This document shows positions 8,448 to 16,853 of a DNA stretch of 64,000 nt, piece after piece; positions within the stretch are counted from its first letter, which is position 1; each line of letters opens with the position of its first letter. The position numbers and the translations under genes were made by a program. The stretch comes from Treponema saccharophilum DSM 2985 (GTDB lineage: Bacteria > Spirochaetota > Spirochaetia > Treponematales > Treponemataceae), in NCBI RefSeq assembly GCF_000255555.1, contig NZ_AGRW01000040.1:40624-104623 (forward strand), given 5' to 3'. The notes below the pieces were generated by a model. It saw only the letters and a list, made by a program, of their open reading frames with translations. It ran no database searches and was not told the DNA's origin.

Positions 8448-8534
8448 ATGAAAGAGTTAAATAATTTTAACAAATATAGTTTTGGATATATGCCAAATCC
8501 CGAAGAAATCTCCTGGTGCTGTATCAAGCGTTAA
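8448..8534 (+). pseudogene. Truncated cassette gene at the right edge of the array
   Basis: 28 codons (MKELNNFNKYSFGYMPNPEE, then ISWCCIKR). It starts in AT-rich cassette-like sequence and runs into GC-rich non-cassette sequence at about 8512, where it stops. This looks like a deletion or replacement that removed the rest of the last cassette. Confidence 0.5.
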
Positions 8535-8642
8535 AGTTGAGGGTGCAGAGATTCCGAAACACGTTCGGAATGACACTGTGCAACGAACTTACCGGACAGC
8601 CACTGTTCATTTCGGCTCCGCCCAATGAACGATTTGACCGCG

Positions 8643-8670
8643 AAAAAAGAGGGCTTCAGAAAGCCCCCTT
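8643..8670 (-). terminator. Terminator of the P83/100 gene
   Basis: Read on the - strand: GGGGGCTT TCTG AAGCCCTC then T6, 26 bases after the stop codon. Confidence 0.85.
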
Positions 8671-8695
8671 CCGAAAACCGCGCGGAATCCCTGTA

Positions 8696-10243
8696 TTATT
8701 TCGCGTCCGAAACAGATTCCTTCTTGTCCTGCTTTGAGCCGCCGACGGAATCGAGAGCGGAGACCGACAGGAGGACGGGCGTCCCCGATTTATCCGTAAC
8801 CATTAGCCCCTTCGGCGTCAGGCTTATCGGGGTAGTCGGCTTTACGGGAACGGTGCTGCGCTTTTTCAGCGTCAGATTCTGGTCGTAGTCGCCGACATAG
8901 AAATCGCCATCGACATTCACGACGGCAAAGAAATCGCCCCCGAGCTGCACGAACGATGAATCGTCGGCAAGTGTCTCCTCGCTTTCCTTCTTCATTTCGA
9001 GCGTCAGCGTGTCGATAAGGCAGAGCTTCACGGCAGACCTTCCGTCAGATGTGCCGCACACCGCGATGTACATGTTCTCGAATTTCTCCTCGCCGTCCTC
9101 ATTCCTGATGGTGATGTTCTTCACGCTGAAAATGCCGCTCCGAATGTTCTTGACCTGCGACGTCCGGACGACTTTTCCGCTTTCGGCGTCAATCTTGACA
9201 ATCTCGAACAGGTTCTGCTTCTCGTCAGTGCGGACAAGCCCGTTTACGTAGCTTTCCTTCGACAAATCGGGCTGCCCGGAAAGAGCGCGGATATCCTTCT
9301 TTATGTTCTCGCGCTCGGTCTGCGATTCGTCGCGCTTCCTGTCCGCAATCTGCTGCTGCTCGGCGGAGCGCGCCTGCGCCTTCTCGACTTCCTTCTGCGC
9401 CTCCTCCGCCTTCTTCCTCTTCTCCTCGTTCAACGGCTCCTTGCGGGACTCCTGCTTTGCCGCCGCCGCAGCAGGCTTCTTCTCGGTCGCCTCCTTCTGC
9501 GCGTCGGCAGCCTTCTGCTGTGCGTCTGTTCCTTCCCGTTCCTTTATGTCCGCAAGCGTCGTCCTCTCCGCAATCCCCTTGTCCCCGCTCTCACGTATCG
9601 CCTGGACGACATTCTCGTCGCTGATGACCGAAGTCTCGACCGCGGAAACGCCGTCAAGGTCGCCGAGCGGGATGACGATTTGGGTATGACCCGCCCATTC
9701 CTCCCAGTTCGTGCTCAGGCCGATTTTTTCATCGTCGAGGAACGAGAGGACGTTCTCCTTGTATTTGCCGCGGAAGGCATCGATATTTCCGCGATAAACC
9801 GCATTGTAGACCGTGACGAACGTCGCAATTGCGAGGGAATCCTCATCAGAATAGCCGTATGCCTCGGAAAGGAAACCGGAGACGATTCTCCTGAGGTTGA
9901 CGATATGGTCGACGCCGGCGTTCTTGTTCAGGATGAGGATATCGGCGTCGAGCTTCCCCTTCTCTTCCTCCGTGACGGCGTGGACGAGCGTGTATTTCGC
10001 GCCCTCCCCGAACGTCGCCTGCTGGGAAACATTCCCGGCAACGCTCCTTCCGAGCGCGCCTCCGATATCCCGAATCGCTTTTGCCGACTCGATGACTGCG
10101 TGCGGGCCGCCGTAGTTCTCGAATTCAACGGAACTTCCCTCCGCGGAATTCCCGGCGCTCTCAAGCTCGCCCCTGTTGACATCTATAGACCACGACGATT
10201 CCACAGCGAGCGCAATGGCAAGCGCGCAGACAAACTTTTTCAT
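8696..10243 (-). CDS. P83/100-family exported protein
   Basis: 515 residues with a signal peptide (MKKFVCALAIALAVESSWS). The N-terminal ~180 mature residues match the spirochaete P83/100 antigen family: VNRGELESAGNS, GGPHAVIESAKAIRDIG, the VNLRRIVSGFLSEAYGYS segment and FVTVYNAVYRG. A long Lys/Glu/Ala coiled coil follows (about residues 250-350), then a beta-rich C-terminal domain. Function is unknown in the family; location is periplasm or outer envelope. Start 10243 has GGAGG 6 bases upstream; an open frame further upstream only reads through a dispersed repeat. Confidence 0.88.
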   Translation of the reverse strand: MKKFVCALAIALAVESSWSIDVNRGELESAGNSAEGSSVEFENYGGPHAVIESAKAIRDIGGALGRSVAGNVSQQATFGEGAKYTLVHAVTEEEKGKLDADILILNKNAGVDHIVNLRRIVSGFLSEAYGYSDEDSLAIATFVTVYNAVYRGNIDAFRGKYKENVLSFLDDEKIGLSTNWEEWAGHTQIVIPLGDLDGVSAVETSVISDENVVQAIRESGDKGIAERTTLADIKEREGTDAQQKAADAQKEATEKKPAAAAAKQESRKEPLNEEKRKKAEEAQKEVEKAQARSAEQQQIADRKRDESQTERENIKKDIRALSGQPDLSKESYVNGLVRTDEKQNLFEIVKIDAESGKVVRTSQVKNIRSGIFSVKNITIRNEDGEEKFENMYIAVCGTSDGRSAVKLCLIDTLTLEMKKESEETLADDSSFVQLGGDFFAVVNVDGDFYVGDYDQNLTLKKRSTVPVKPTTPISLTPKGLMVTDKSGTPVLLSVSALDSVGGSKQDKKESVSDAK

Positions 10244-10284
10244 ATATCCTCCGTTCCTGAAGATGGGACTGCCATCCATAATTA

Positions 10285-10400
10285 GCTGTTCGACAACTTC
10301 GTTATCGCTCAGGCCGACGAGCAAAAAACGCGCCAGCAGCACGTTTTTTAACATCGCATTTCGAAGCAACCTGTTCCGAAACCGAAGTTTCCGAACAGGT
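10285..10400 (+). repeat. Dispersed element A, copy 1 (full length)
   Basis: Left end AGCTGTTCGACAACTTCG, internal CTTCGTTATCGCTCAGG and CACGTTTTTTAACATCGCAT, right end a palindromic hairpin from CCTGTTCCGAAAC to GTTTCCGAACAGGT. Related copies are at 14010, 16755, 35533, 36269, 40145 and 44375. Confidence 0.8.
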
Positions 10401-10486
10401 CTATTAGATTTTCGGAGCAAAACGGGGGGAATTGAAGGATGTCGGAAAAGAAAACTGCGGAGACGGGCCTTCAGAGCGGGCGGAAG

Positions 10487-11245
10487 TCATTTTTCCTCAA
10501 AGAGGCCATTGTTCTTCGAAAGATTGTCGTCCTTTTTGAGCGGAAGGATGTTCGCCTCATCGACGGAAATCATCTTGTCGCAAATCCCGATACGGGCAAT
10601 CCGGTGCCCCTCGGCGATGTCGGCGCGGACGGTGAGGTACGACGCCCCCGCAGGTATGAATTCGACGGACTGCTTCCGGCGGTAATTCGGAGCCAGGAAC
10701 CGGAGCAGCCAGGGAATCTCGTCGAGGTTCGAGTGGTTGATGATAAATGCGGGCGTGAAAACCCCGTTCTCGTCCTCGACGAACGCCGCGTTCGAAAGCT
10801 GAAGCTCCCTGTACGAGATTTCCTCCGGACCGGCGGAATTTTTCACGACGAGGGTCGCCTCGTATGTCCTGTACGATGAGCTTGTCATGCTCAGCTCGTC
10901 CTCGACTTCCTGGATTTTCTCGAGCGTGAAGTCAAGCGAGCCGAGCTTTTTGAGAAGCCCCGCAGTCCATCCCTTTCTCGCGGCTTCCCTCGTCACGGAG
11001 GCGACCTCAGCGGCCTTCTCGACAATCCCGCGCGTGCCCCCGCTCATGAGGCGGAAGGAAAAAAGCGCGAGCGCGGAAAAGAAGAACACCCAGCCGAGTA
11101 ATCCCGCTACGACAGACGAGATTACCGTCCCCTTGCCGACATTTTTCTTGTTGGCTTTCCTCATCACGGCTCTTGCAACCTGAATCCAGAAAACCACCGC
11201 ACAGATTGCGGCGACAAAAAGACAAACGCCCCCTGCGACAACCAT
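10487..11245 (-). CDS. Membrane protein of unknown function
   Basis: 252 residues. Two N-terminal membrane segments (VVAGGVCLFVAAICAVVFWI and VISSVVAGLLGWVFFFSALAL) are followed by a ~170-residue soluble domain with beta-rich stretches (SYRTYEATLVVKN, SVEFIPAGASYLTVRA). I do not recognise the family. Start 11245 has GGAGGAG 6 bases upstream; a TTG 36 bases earlier lacks one. The next gene downstream, P83/100, is separated by a dispersed repeat, so they are probably not one operon. Confidence 0.75.
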   Translation of the reverse strand: MVVAGGVCLFVAAICAVVFWIQVARAVMRKANKKNVGKGTVISSVVAGLLGWVFFFSALALFSFRLMSGGTRGIVEKAAEVASVTREAARKGWTAGLLKKLGSLDFTLEKIQEVEDELSMTSSSYRTYEATLVVKNSAGPEEISYRELQLSNAAFVEDENGVFTPAFIINHSNLDEIPWLLRFLAPNYRRKQSVEFIPAGASYLTVRADIAEGHRIARIGICDKMISVDEANILPLKKDDNLSKNNGLFEEK

Positions 11246-11347
11246 TTTCCACTCCTCCAGCCAGGAACGGACTCCCGACAACGCGGCAATTCTAGCACGA
11301 AACGCCGGAAGAGTGGAACAGGCAAAGCAGCCCCGCTCCAGTGCCTT

Positions 11348-11593
11348 CTAGCAGCCGATTCCCTGCCGCCCAAACTCAGATTCGAACGCGCTGTAATTCA
11401 CGTCGTCGAAGCCCCTGCAGAAAACGGCGAATTCGATTACCTTGAACGCGAGCGCGTACTTTTTCGCGAGCGAAACCATGTCCTTCGCCACGACATCAGG
11501 ATTGTTCCTGAACGCGCCGCACCCGAACGCCCCGAGAACGAGAACGTCCGCCCCGTTCCGGGGGCAACGGAATACCCGTAACAGGGAGCGCAT
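11348..11593 (-). pseudogene. C-terminal fragment of a PARG-like (TIGR02452) protein
   Basis: The 81 residues keep the conserved end of microbial poly(ADP-ribose) glycohydrolase-like proteins: DVLVLGAFGCGAFRNNPDVV, then VIEFAVFCRG and NYSAFESEF. Family members are ~270 residues, so the N-terminal two-thirds, including most ADP-ribose-binding loops, is gone. The break lies near 11595-11610, beside a perfect 22-bp palindrome and repeat debris. Confidence 0.75.
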
Positions 11594-11610
11594 ATAGCAC
11601 CAGCCGCGGA

Positions 11611-11632
11611 GCATACTCTAGCTAGAGTATGC
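11611..11632. repeat. Perfect 22-bp palindrome
   Basis: Half-site GCATACTCTAG followed by its exact reverse complement; a second CTAGCTAG lies 11 bases on. It sits at the truncated end of the PARG-like fragment and could be a recombination scar or a protein-binding site. Confidence 0.7.
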
Positions 11633-12044
11633 CTCCAATCTAGCTAGGGGGCGCTGCATAATCTAATTAAGGAGGACGGCCCGCTTAGGTTGGGTGGACT
11701 CACCCCGCGGTCTTTAAAACAGACATGGACAGAATCGCTTCTGTCCGTACGGGGAATATCATTATCGGGCGAAGCCGAAATGACCAATTCTTGCACGACA
11801 GAACGGGCTTATACCACGCTCAGCCGCCTTATTAGCATACCTTTCGCAACACCACCGATTTTTAATCTATAGTCATAAATTCAAATGCTGCTTATGGATA
11901 CAATCCCGCACATTTTCAGGGCTGGGAACCGCTAAGCTGGAAAGAAGCATCATTTCTGGATAATTTTTATCCAGGCTCGAACACGGCACCATTAGGACGA
12001 GTTGCCCATCTTCATATTTGCTTTTCACCGAAAAGCGCTTCCGC
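11633..12044. other. Gene-free region with repeat and possible gene debris
   Basis: Bases 11769-11856 are a copy of dispersed element B (CCGAAAYGACCAATTCTTGC, ACGCTCAGCC, CGCAACACC), also found at 35634-35711. AT-rich bases ~11880-12035 read on the + strand as a protein-like stretch (AAYGYNPAHFQGWEPLSWKE onward) with no start codon, perhaps a gene remnant of unknown family. Confidence 0.45.
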
Positions 12045-12096
12045 AAAAAAAAGTCCGTGCCCGGCGCGCGGAAAAACGCATCGGGCACGGACTTTT
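12045..12096. terminator. Bidirectional terminator after the MCP gene
   Basis: AAAAGTCCGTGCCCG pairs perfectly with CGGGCACGGACTTTT (15 bp), flanked by A and T runs, 4 bases from the MCP stop. Confidence 0.85.
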
Positions 12097-12099
12097 CAA

Positions 12100-13986
12100 T
12101 CAGACTTTGAACATGTTTATCTGAGATGTGATATCCTCTATTGCGTCGCGAACCTCGTTCGATTTTTTCTCGAGGACGGAGCCACTGTCGCCAATCCGGT
12201 GCGCGCCGCCGGAAATTTCCTCCACGCCGATGCGCATCGTCTCCGTCGAGGAGCGGAGGCTCTGCATCGTCTCAAGGATGAGCTTGTTCCGTCCCGCGAT
12301 GTCCTTTGATGCGTGGCGGACCTCGCCGGTGCTGTCGTTCATCCCGCGGAGGGCGTTGTTTATCTGGCGGGAACCTTCGTTCTGCTCCTCCATCGCGTTC
12401 TTTATCTGGCTGACGAGCTGCTCGGTCTCGCCGATTTTGTCGGAGACGACCGCAAACGCGCTGCTCGCCTCGGTGGAAGCGACGACGACGCCGGATATCG
12501 AATCCTTGATGTTGCTCAGCTGCTGACCGATTGTCTTCGACTGCACGCTCGACGTCTCCGACAGTTTCCTGATTTCATCCGCGACGACGGCAAATCCTTT
12601 TCCCGCCTCGCCCGCATGGGCAGCCTCGATTGCCGCGTTCATCGCAAGGAGGTTCGTCTGGCTCGCGATGCTCGCAATCGCCAGGTTCGCGTCGTGAAGC
12701 ATTTTGCTCTGCGCCTCAATCTGCTGAATCCGCTCGTTGACGTCCTTCTGCTTGGCGACACCCATGTCGGTCTTCTGCGCGAGCGTCGTGAATGAATACG
12801 CCATCTTGTCGACGGAAGAATTCACGGACAGTATGTTCCCAATCATCTGCTCGACGGCGCTCGACGCCTCCGTGACGCTCGAGTACTGGTTCTCAATCAT
12901 TCCGTCGAGCTTCGTTATGTTCTCCGCGATGGTGTCGACCGCATCCGCCGCCATGTGGACGCCGTTGCTCTGGTCGGCAATCTGACCGTTTATGCTGTCG
13001 ATGTTCGATATTATCGTGCTTATCGCGACGGCTGTTTCCGTCGCGTTGTCCGCAAGCGAGTCTCCGAGCGAGCGCATGTCGACCGCGTTCGATTTTATGT
13101 GGGAAATCGCCATGCGCAGTTTCTCAATCGTCCTGTTGAAATACTCGCTCAGCCGGGCAATCTCGTCGCGTCCCGAAACGGGAAGCCGCGCCGTCAAGTC
13201 GCCCTCGCCTTCCGATATGTCCCTGAAATTGTCCGTTATCCGCGCAATCGGGCGGACGAAAATCCTCATTATTATAAGGACGAACACGACGCAGGCGACA
13301 ATGACGACAATGAACTCAAGGGCGACGAGCGTCCAGAGAATCGTCTTGAACATCACGAGCTGCCCCTTCTCCTCCTCGGCGATTGCCGCGTCGATGTCGT
13401 CTATGTAGTTTCCCGTCCCGACGACCCATGAATAGGCGCTGTACGGAGCCGTGTAGGAGCGTTTCGGCTCGGGCTTGTCGCTTCCGAGCTTCGGGAACTT
13501 GAAATCGGTGAACCCGCCGTCCGCGCTCTTTCCGATTTCTATGAAATCCCTGACCATGAACTTTCCGTCCTCGTCCTTCCAGTCGAGTCGGTTCGTTCCC
13601 TCGGTCTCCGGTTTCGGCGGAAGAAGTACGTTCTCGCCGGAATAGGTGTCAATCCAGAAATATCCCTCCGTGCCGTACCGCAACCCGCGCACGATTTCCT
13701 TTATGCGCGCCTTCCGCTCGTCAAGCGAAAGCCCCTCGCCGGAATATATCGAGTCATATGTCTTTATGAGGGAAAGGACGTTCTGAACCTGCCACTGTAT
13801 TTTCTCGTCATATGAATCAAGCATCACATCACGCTGTTTCTGCAGCGTATACTTCTGAAGCATAACAATCGTTCTCAAAGCAGAACCCGTACACACCGCC
13901 GCGACTGCAAGAAGGATGCAGACAGAAAACGCGCCCACCTTCATCTTCAAGCTGCCGAAAAACCCCTGTTTATTTACATCAGCCAT
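12100..13986 (-). CDS. Methyl-accepting chemotaxis protein with single-Cache sensor
   Basis: 628 residues. TM1 lies at about residues 15-35. A periplasmic sCache_2-type domain follows (about 40-210; [20 protein letters not shown] and [16 protein letters not shown] are typical), then TM2 (about 215-245), HAMP ([20 protein letters not shown]) and a long cytoplasmic signalling helix with the hairpin tip [20 protein letters not shown]. It reports a small-molecule ligand to CheA/CheW. The C terminus ends INMFKV, with no NWETF CheR tether. GGAGGAG precedes the ATG. Downstream is a bidirectional terminator. Confidence 0.93.
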   Translation of the reverse strand: MADVNKQGFFGSLKMKVGAFSVCILLAVAAVCTGSALRTIVMLQKYTLQKQRDVMLDSYDEKIQWQVQNVLSLIKTYDSIYSGEGLSLDERKARIKEIVRGLRYGTEGYFWIDTYSGENVLLPPKPETEGTNRLDWKDEDGKFMVRDFIEIGKSADGGFTDFKFPKLGSDKPEPKRSYTAPYSAYSWVVGTGNYIDDIDAAIAEEEKGQLVMFKTILWTLVALEFIVVIVACVVFVLIIMRIFVRPIARITDNFRDISEGEGDLTARLPVSGRDEIARLSEYFNRTIEKLRMAISHIKSNAVDMRSLGDSLADNATETAVAISTIISNIDSINGQIADQSNGVHMAADAVDTIAENITKLDGMIENQYSSVTEASSAVEQMIGNILSVNSSVDKMAYSFTTLAQKTDMGVAKQKDVNERIQQIEAQSKMLHDANLAIASIASQTNLLAMNAAIEAAHAGEAGKGFAVVADEIRKLSETSSVQSKTIGQQLSNIKDSISGVVVASTEASSAFAVVSDKIGETEQLVSQIKNAMEEQNEGSRQINNALRGMNDSTGEVRHASKDIAGRNKLILETMQSLRSSTETMRIGVEEISGGAHRIGDSGSVLEKKSNEVRDAIEDITSQINMFKV

Positions 13987-14009
13987 AGAACTCCTCCATA
14001 AGTAAACGA

Positions 14010-14070
14010 GTTCGGAAACTTCAGTTTCTGGACTCGCCGACCTGAGCGATAACGAAGCTATCTAACAGGT
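14010..14070 (-). repeat. Dispersed element A, copy 2 (short, inverted)
   Basis: Read on the - strand it runs ACCTGTTAGATAGCTTCG, then TTATCGCTCAGGTCGGC, AGAAACTGAAGTTTCCGAAC. The middle section of the full element is missing. It lies in the leader of the MCP gene. Confidence 0.65.
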
Positions 14071-14271
14071 CTAGTATTAAACAGTAGATTAAGTCTAGCA
14101 CATAATATCAATCTGTCTAGCAAAAATGGAGCGGAGCGTTCCGGGAGGAGTGAGGAGCATCCGCGCTACGAGCCTTTTTCGGCGGGGGAACGACCGGAGG
14201 ACGCCAGCCGCGAACGGGGGCAGCGCCCGCAGTGGGGAAAAACGGACAGGCATTCCCGCCCGTGCCGCACA

Positions 14272-15921
14272 TCACAGCTCCCGCATCATCGACCAGACGC
14301 AATCGCCCGCGCGCTCAATCTTCCGCACGATGTCGATGTAATGGAGCTCGCTTTTCACGTCCGCCCCCGCCTCAATCCTTTTCCTGCTCGATTTCTTGAG
14401 CCTGTGCTTCGTCCTGTCGATTTTCCGCTCGAGAACCTCGCCCGACGCTTTCTGGTCATCGGAAATCCCGACGGCGAAGAAGGAGCACGTCTGCTCGAAG
14501 AAAACCCTGACAAGCTCAAGGTAATCGCAGATATCATCGACGCGCGCATCGGACGTGGAACAGCAGCCGCTCTTGATGAATTTCCTCGCGGTGTGCATGA
14601 GCGAGCACGTCTCGTCGCTCAAATCCTCAAGCGTCCCCGAAATATTCATCAGCCGAGTGAAATTGCGCCTGTCGTCCGCGCTTGAGCTCGGAAGGCGCGC
14701 GCAGTACTGCAAGAAATCGCTTATCACGACGTTCATCTCGTCGACGTAGCTTTCGATGCGGGCAACGCTCGCGCACTCGCCGTCGATTGCGGACGGATTC
14801 CGGAAGACGGTGCAGGCGGAATCGAACATCTCCATCACTTTCGACGCCATGCGCGAAATCTCGCGGTTCACCTGCACGGAATAAAGGTCGCCGCCGGTGC
14901 GCGCAGACGTTATTATCGAAGGAAGCCGGTAATGCCCGTCGTCCTCCCCCGCCTGTTCCGGGATGATTTTGCGGGTCGCGGCTGAAATCTGGTTCACGAA
15001 CGGAAGGAACGCGAGCGTCGCGCACACATTGAAGACCGTGTGGAGCATGGCGATGTGCGCAGTTATGTTCTCCGACGGAAGCCCGGGAACGATAAAATCG
15101 ACAAAGCGCAGGAACAAACCGAACGCGAGGAGCGCGAGGAACGTCCCCGCGACGTTGAAGCCGACATGCACGAGCGCGGCGCGCTTTGCGTTCGTCGACG
15201 CGCCGAAACTCGACATGACGGCATCGACGGTCGAGCCGATGTTGCTCCCGAGGACGATTGCCGCGCCCAGCTCCCAGGAAAGCGAGCCGTTCGCCGCCAT
15301 CGTCAGGACAATAGCGGTCATCGCCGAGCTTGAGTGAATCAGCGCCGTGACAAGAGCGCCGAGAAGAACGCCGATGAGGATTCCCCGTATGCCAAGCCCG
15401 GAAATCGCGGAAAGGATTCCCGCCGTCACCCCGCCGAGCGAGAGGCTTTCCTTCAGAAGCCCCAGCCCCATAAAAAGGAGCGCGAACCCCATGAAGCAGT
15501 CGGCAAAATTGTGTATCCGCGATTTCCTGAAGTATTTCAGCACGAAGCCGAGCCCGAAAAGCGGGACGGCCGCAGCCGAGACTGAAAAGCCGAACCCCAA
15601 AAGCGCGACAATCCACGCCGTCACGGTTGTCCCGATGTTCGCGCCGAAAATGACGCCGACAGCCTGCTCGAGCGTGAGGATTTCCGCGTTCACGAAGCTG
15701 ACGACCATGACCGTGGTCGCGCCGGAGCTTTGTATGAACGCCGTCACGCCAAGACCTGTGAGCACGGCATAGAACCTGTTTCCCGTTATTTTCGACAGGA
15801 GCTTCCGAAGCGAGCCGCCCGCCCCTTTCTGGATTCCGTCGGAAAGCATGTTCATGCCGAACAGAAGCAGGCAGAGCGCGCCCGCAAAGCACGCAATTTG
15901 TGCGACGATGCTGAAAATCAT
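14272..15921 (-). CDS. Na/Pi cotransporter family protein with PhoU-like C-terminal domain
   Basis: 549 residues. The N-terminal half has eight or more membrane helices and the two inverted Na_Pi_cotrans repeats, with GLGVTAFIQSSGATTVMVVS and HSSSAMTAIVLTMA as the paired QSS/HSS motifs that bind Na+ and phosphate. Residues ~340-549 form PhoU-like helices (SRMASKVMEMFDSACTVFRN). It takes up phosphate with sodium. ATG 15921 was chosen over an upstream ATG at 15978 because the family homology begins here; the ribosome-binding site is weak. It is divergent from phoB, with a Pho-box-like repeat 47 bases upstream. Confidence 0.9.
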   Translation of the reverse strand: MIFSIVAQIACFAGALCLLLFGMNMLSDGIQKGAGGSLRKLLSKITGNRFYAVLTGLGVTAFIQSSGATTVMVVSFVNAEILTLEQAVGVIFGANIGTTVTAWIVALLGFGFSVSAAAVPLFGLGFVLKYFRKSRIHNFADCFMGFALLFMGLGLLKESLSLGGVTAGILSAISGLGIRGILIGVLLGALVTALIHSSSAMTAIVLTMAANGSLSWELGAAIVLGSNIGSTVDAVMSSFGASTNAKRAALVHVGFNVAGTFLALLAFGLFLRFVDFIVPGLPSENITAHIAMLHTVFNVCATLAFLPFVNQISAATRKIIPEQAGEDDGHYRLPSIITSARTGGDLYSVQVNREISRMASKVMEMFDSACTVFRNPSAIDGECASVARIESYVDEMNVVISDFLQYCARLPSSSADDRRNFTRLMNISGTLEDLSDETCSLMHTARKFIKSGCCSTSDARVDDICDYLELVRVFFEQTCSFFAVGISDDQKASGEVLERKIDRTKHRLKKSSRKRIEAGADVKSELHYIDIVRKIERAGDCVWSMMREL

Positions 15922-15967
15922 GGTTCCCACTATACGGAAATCCCCCCTCTCTGAATAACTCCCGTTC

Positions 15968-15984
15968 TGTAAAATCAATGTAAA
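15968..15984 (-). promoter_or_regulatory. Pho-box-like repeat before the Na/Pi symporter gene
   Basis: On the - strand: TTTACA TTGAT TTTACA, two identical hexamers with an 11-bp period, matching the TTWACA-N5-TTWACA pattern bound by PhoP of Gram-positives. Confidence 0.65.
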
Positions 15985-16027
15985 TTTTCTCCGGCATGAG
16001 GCAGGGCGCGGGCGGAAACGCGACGCT

Positions 16028-16044
16028 TTTACAAAAATTTAACA
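16028..16044 (+). promoter_or_regulatory. Pho-box-like repeat before phoB
   Basis: TTTACA AAAAT TTAACA, an 11-bp period, 26 bases before the phoB start. It points to autoregulation. Confidence 0.65.
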
Positions 16045-16070
16045 CTGCGCGCATTGATTATTTACGAGCA

Positions 16071-16754
16071 ATGGCAAAGACTGTCCGCATGATTTACATT
16101 CTCGAAGACGACGACAACATACGGAAATTAATCGTTTACACGCTTCGGAGCCAGAATTTCAGCTGCGAGGGATTCGCGCTGCCGTCTGAATTTTGGAAGA
16201 AGATGGAGGCGGAGGAACCGAAGCTCATCCTGCTCGACATAATGCTGCCCGAGGAGGACGGTTTCTCGATTCTCAAGAAAATCAGGGCGGAAAAGCGTCC
16301 GGTGCCCGTGATAATGCTCACCGCGAAGGACACGGAATTCGACGTGGTCGCCGGGCTCGACGCGGGCGCCGACGACTACGTGACGAAACCGTTCGGGATG
16401 ATGAGCCTCGTCTCGCGCATAAAGGCAGTCCTCCGCCGGTACGAGAAATCGTCCGAGCCGAAAATCCTCAAGGCCGCGTCAGTCACAATCGACATTTCGA
16501 AGCACACGGTCTTTGTCGGCGACCGGCAGGTGTTCCTCACCGTGAAGGAATTCGACCTCCTCGCAATCCTCATCAGCAACCGCGGGCACGTGCAGAGCCG
16601 GGAGCAGCTTCTGAATTCAGTGTGGAACATCGACGCGGACATCGAAAGCCGCACCGTCGACGTCCACATACGGACGCTCAGGCAGAAGCTCGGCGAGACG
16701 GAGAACATCATCCAGACAGTGCGCGGCGTCGGCTACGTCATCAACAACGAATAG
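16071..16754 (+). CDS. phoB: OmpR/PhoB-family response regulator
   Basis: 227 residues. Receiver domain: acidic pocket LEDDDN, phosphoacceptor D56 in LILLDIMLPE, conserved Thr in IMLTAKD and Lys in VTKPFG. Winged-helix output domain: FLTVKEFDLLAILISN, then SRTVDVHIRTLRQKLG and VRGVGYVI. Its place between a phosphate symporter and pst genes, with Pho-box-like repeats before all three units, makes it the likely phosphate regulator. ATG 16071 is preferred; 16089 is the alternative. phoR follows after a repeat. Confidence 0.88.
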   Translation: MAKTVRMIYILEDDDNIRKLIVYTLRSQNFSCEGFALPSEFWKKMEAEEPKLILLDIMLPEEDGFSILKKIRAEKRPVPVIMLTAKDTEFDVVAGLDAGADDYVTKPFGMMSLVSRIKAVLRRYEKSSEPKILKAASVTIDISKHTVFVGDRQVFLTVKEFDLLAILISNRGHVQSREQLLNSVWNIDADIESRTVDVHIRTLRQKLGETENIIQTVRGVGYVINNE

Positions 16755-16786
16755 ACCTGCCCTGAAACTGAGCTTTCCGAACAGGT
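16755..16786 (+). repeat. Dispersed element A, copy 3 (terminal hairpin only)
   Basis: ACCTGCCCTGAAACTGAGC runs into TTTCCGAACAGGT: the right-hand palindrome without the rest, immediately after the phoB stop. Confidence 0.65.
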
Positions 16787-16853
16787 TCAATGAAAAGGGG
16801 CGGCTGCCCGAAATCGCGTCGAAGGAAAAGCAAAACGGAAACAGGAGTTCCGC

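Larger units (their letters stand above)
4449..8534 (+). mobile_element. Integron cassette array without an integrase (CALIN)
   Basis: A strongly AT-rich block between GC-rich core genes. It holds short genes, nearly all on the + strand, punctuated by ~60-bp imperfect palindromes at 5332, 7015, 7748 and 8295. Each palindrome ends in a GTTAKGC/GTTATRT core; the first three begin with ATAACAA. That is the attC layout of integron gene cassettes. Contents (methyltransferase, cupin, HicAB, HNH endonuclease, small membrane protein) are typical cassette cargo. No tyrosine-recombinase integrase gene occurs in the window. The left edge is uncertain; the right edge is near 8512-8534, where a cassette gene is cut short. 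Confidence 0.8.

Noticed and set aside
11876..12037. Possible small gene on either strand before the MCP terminator
   Set aside because: The + strand reading is protein-like but has no start codon or ribosome-binding site, and the - strand frame begins inside the terminator. It is kept only as possible debris.
14627..16054. 475-codon frame on the - strand
   Set aside because: Shadow of the Na/Pi symporter gene, which has clear motifs in another frame.
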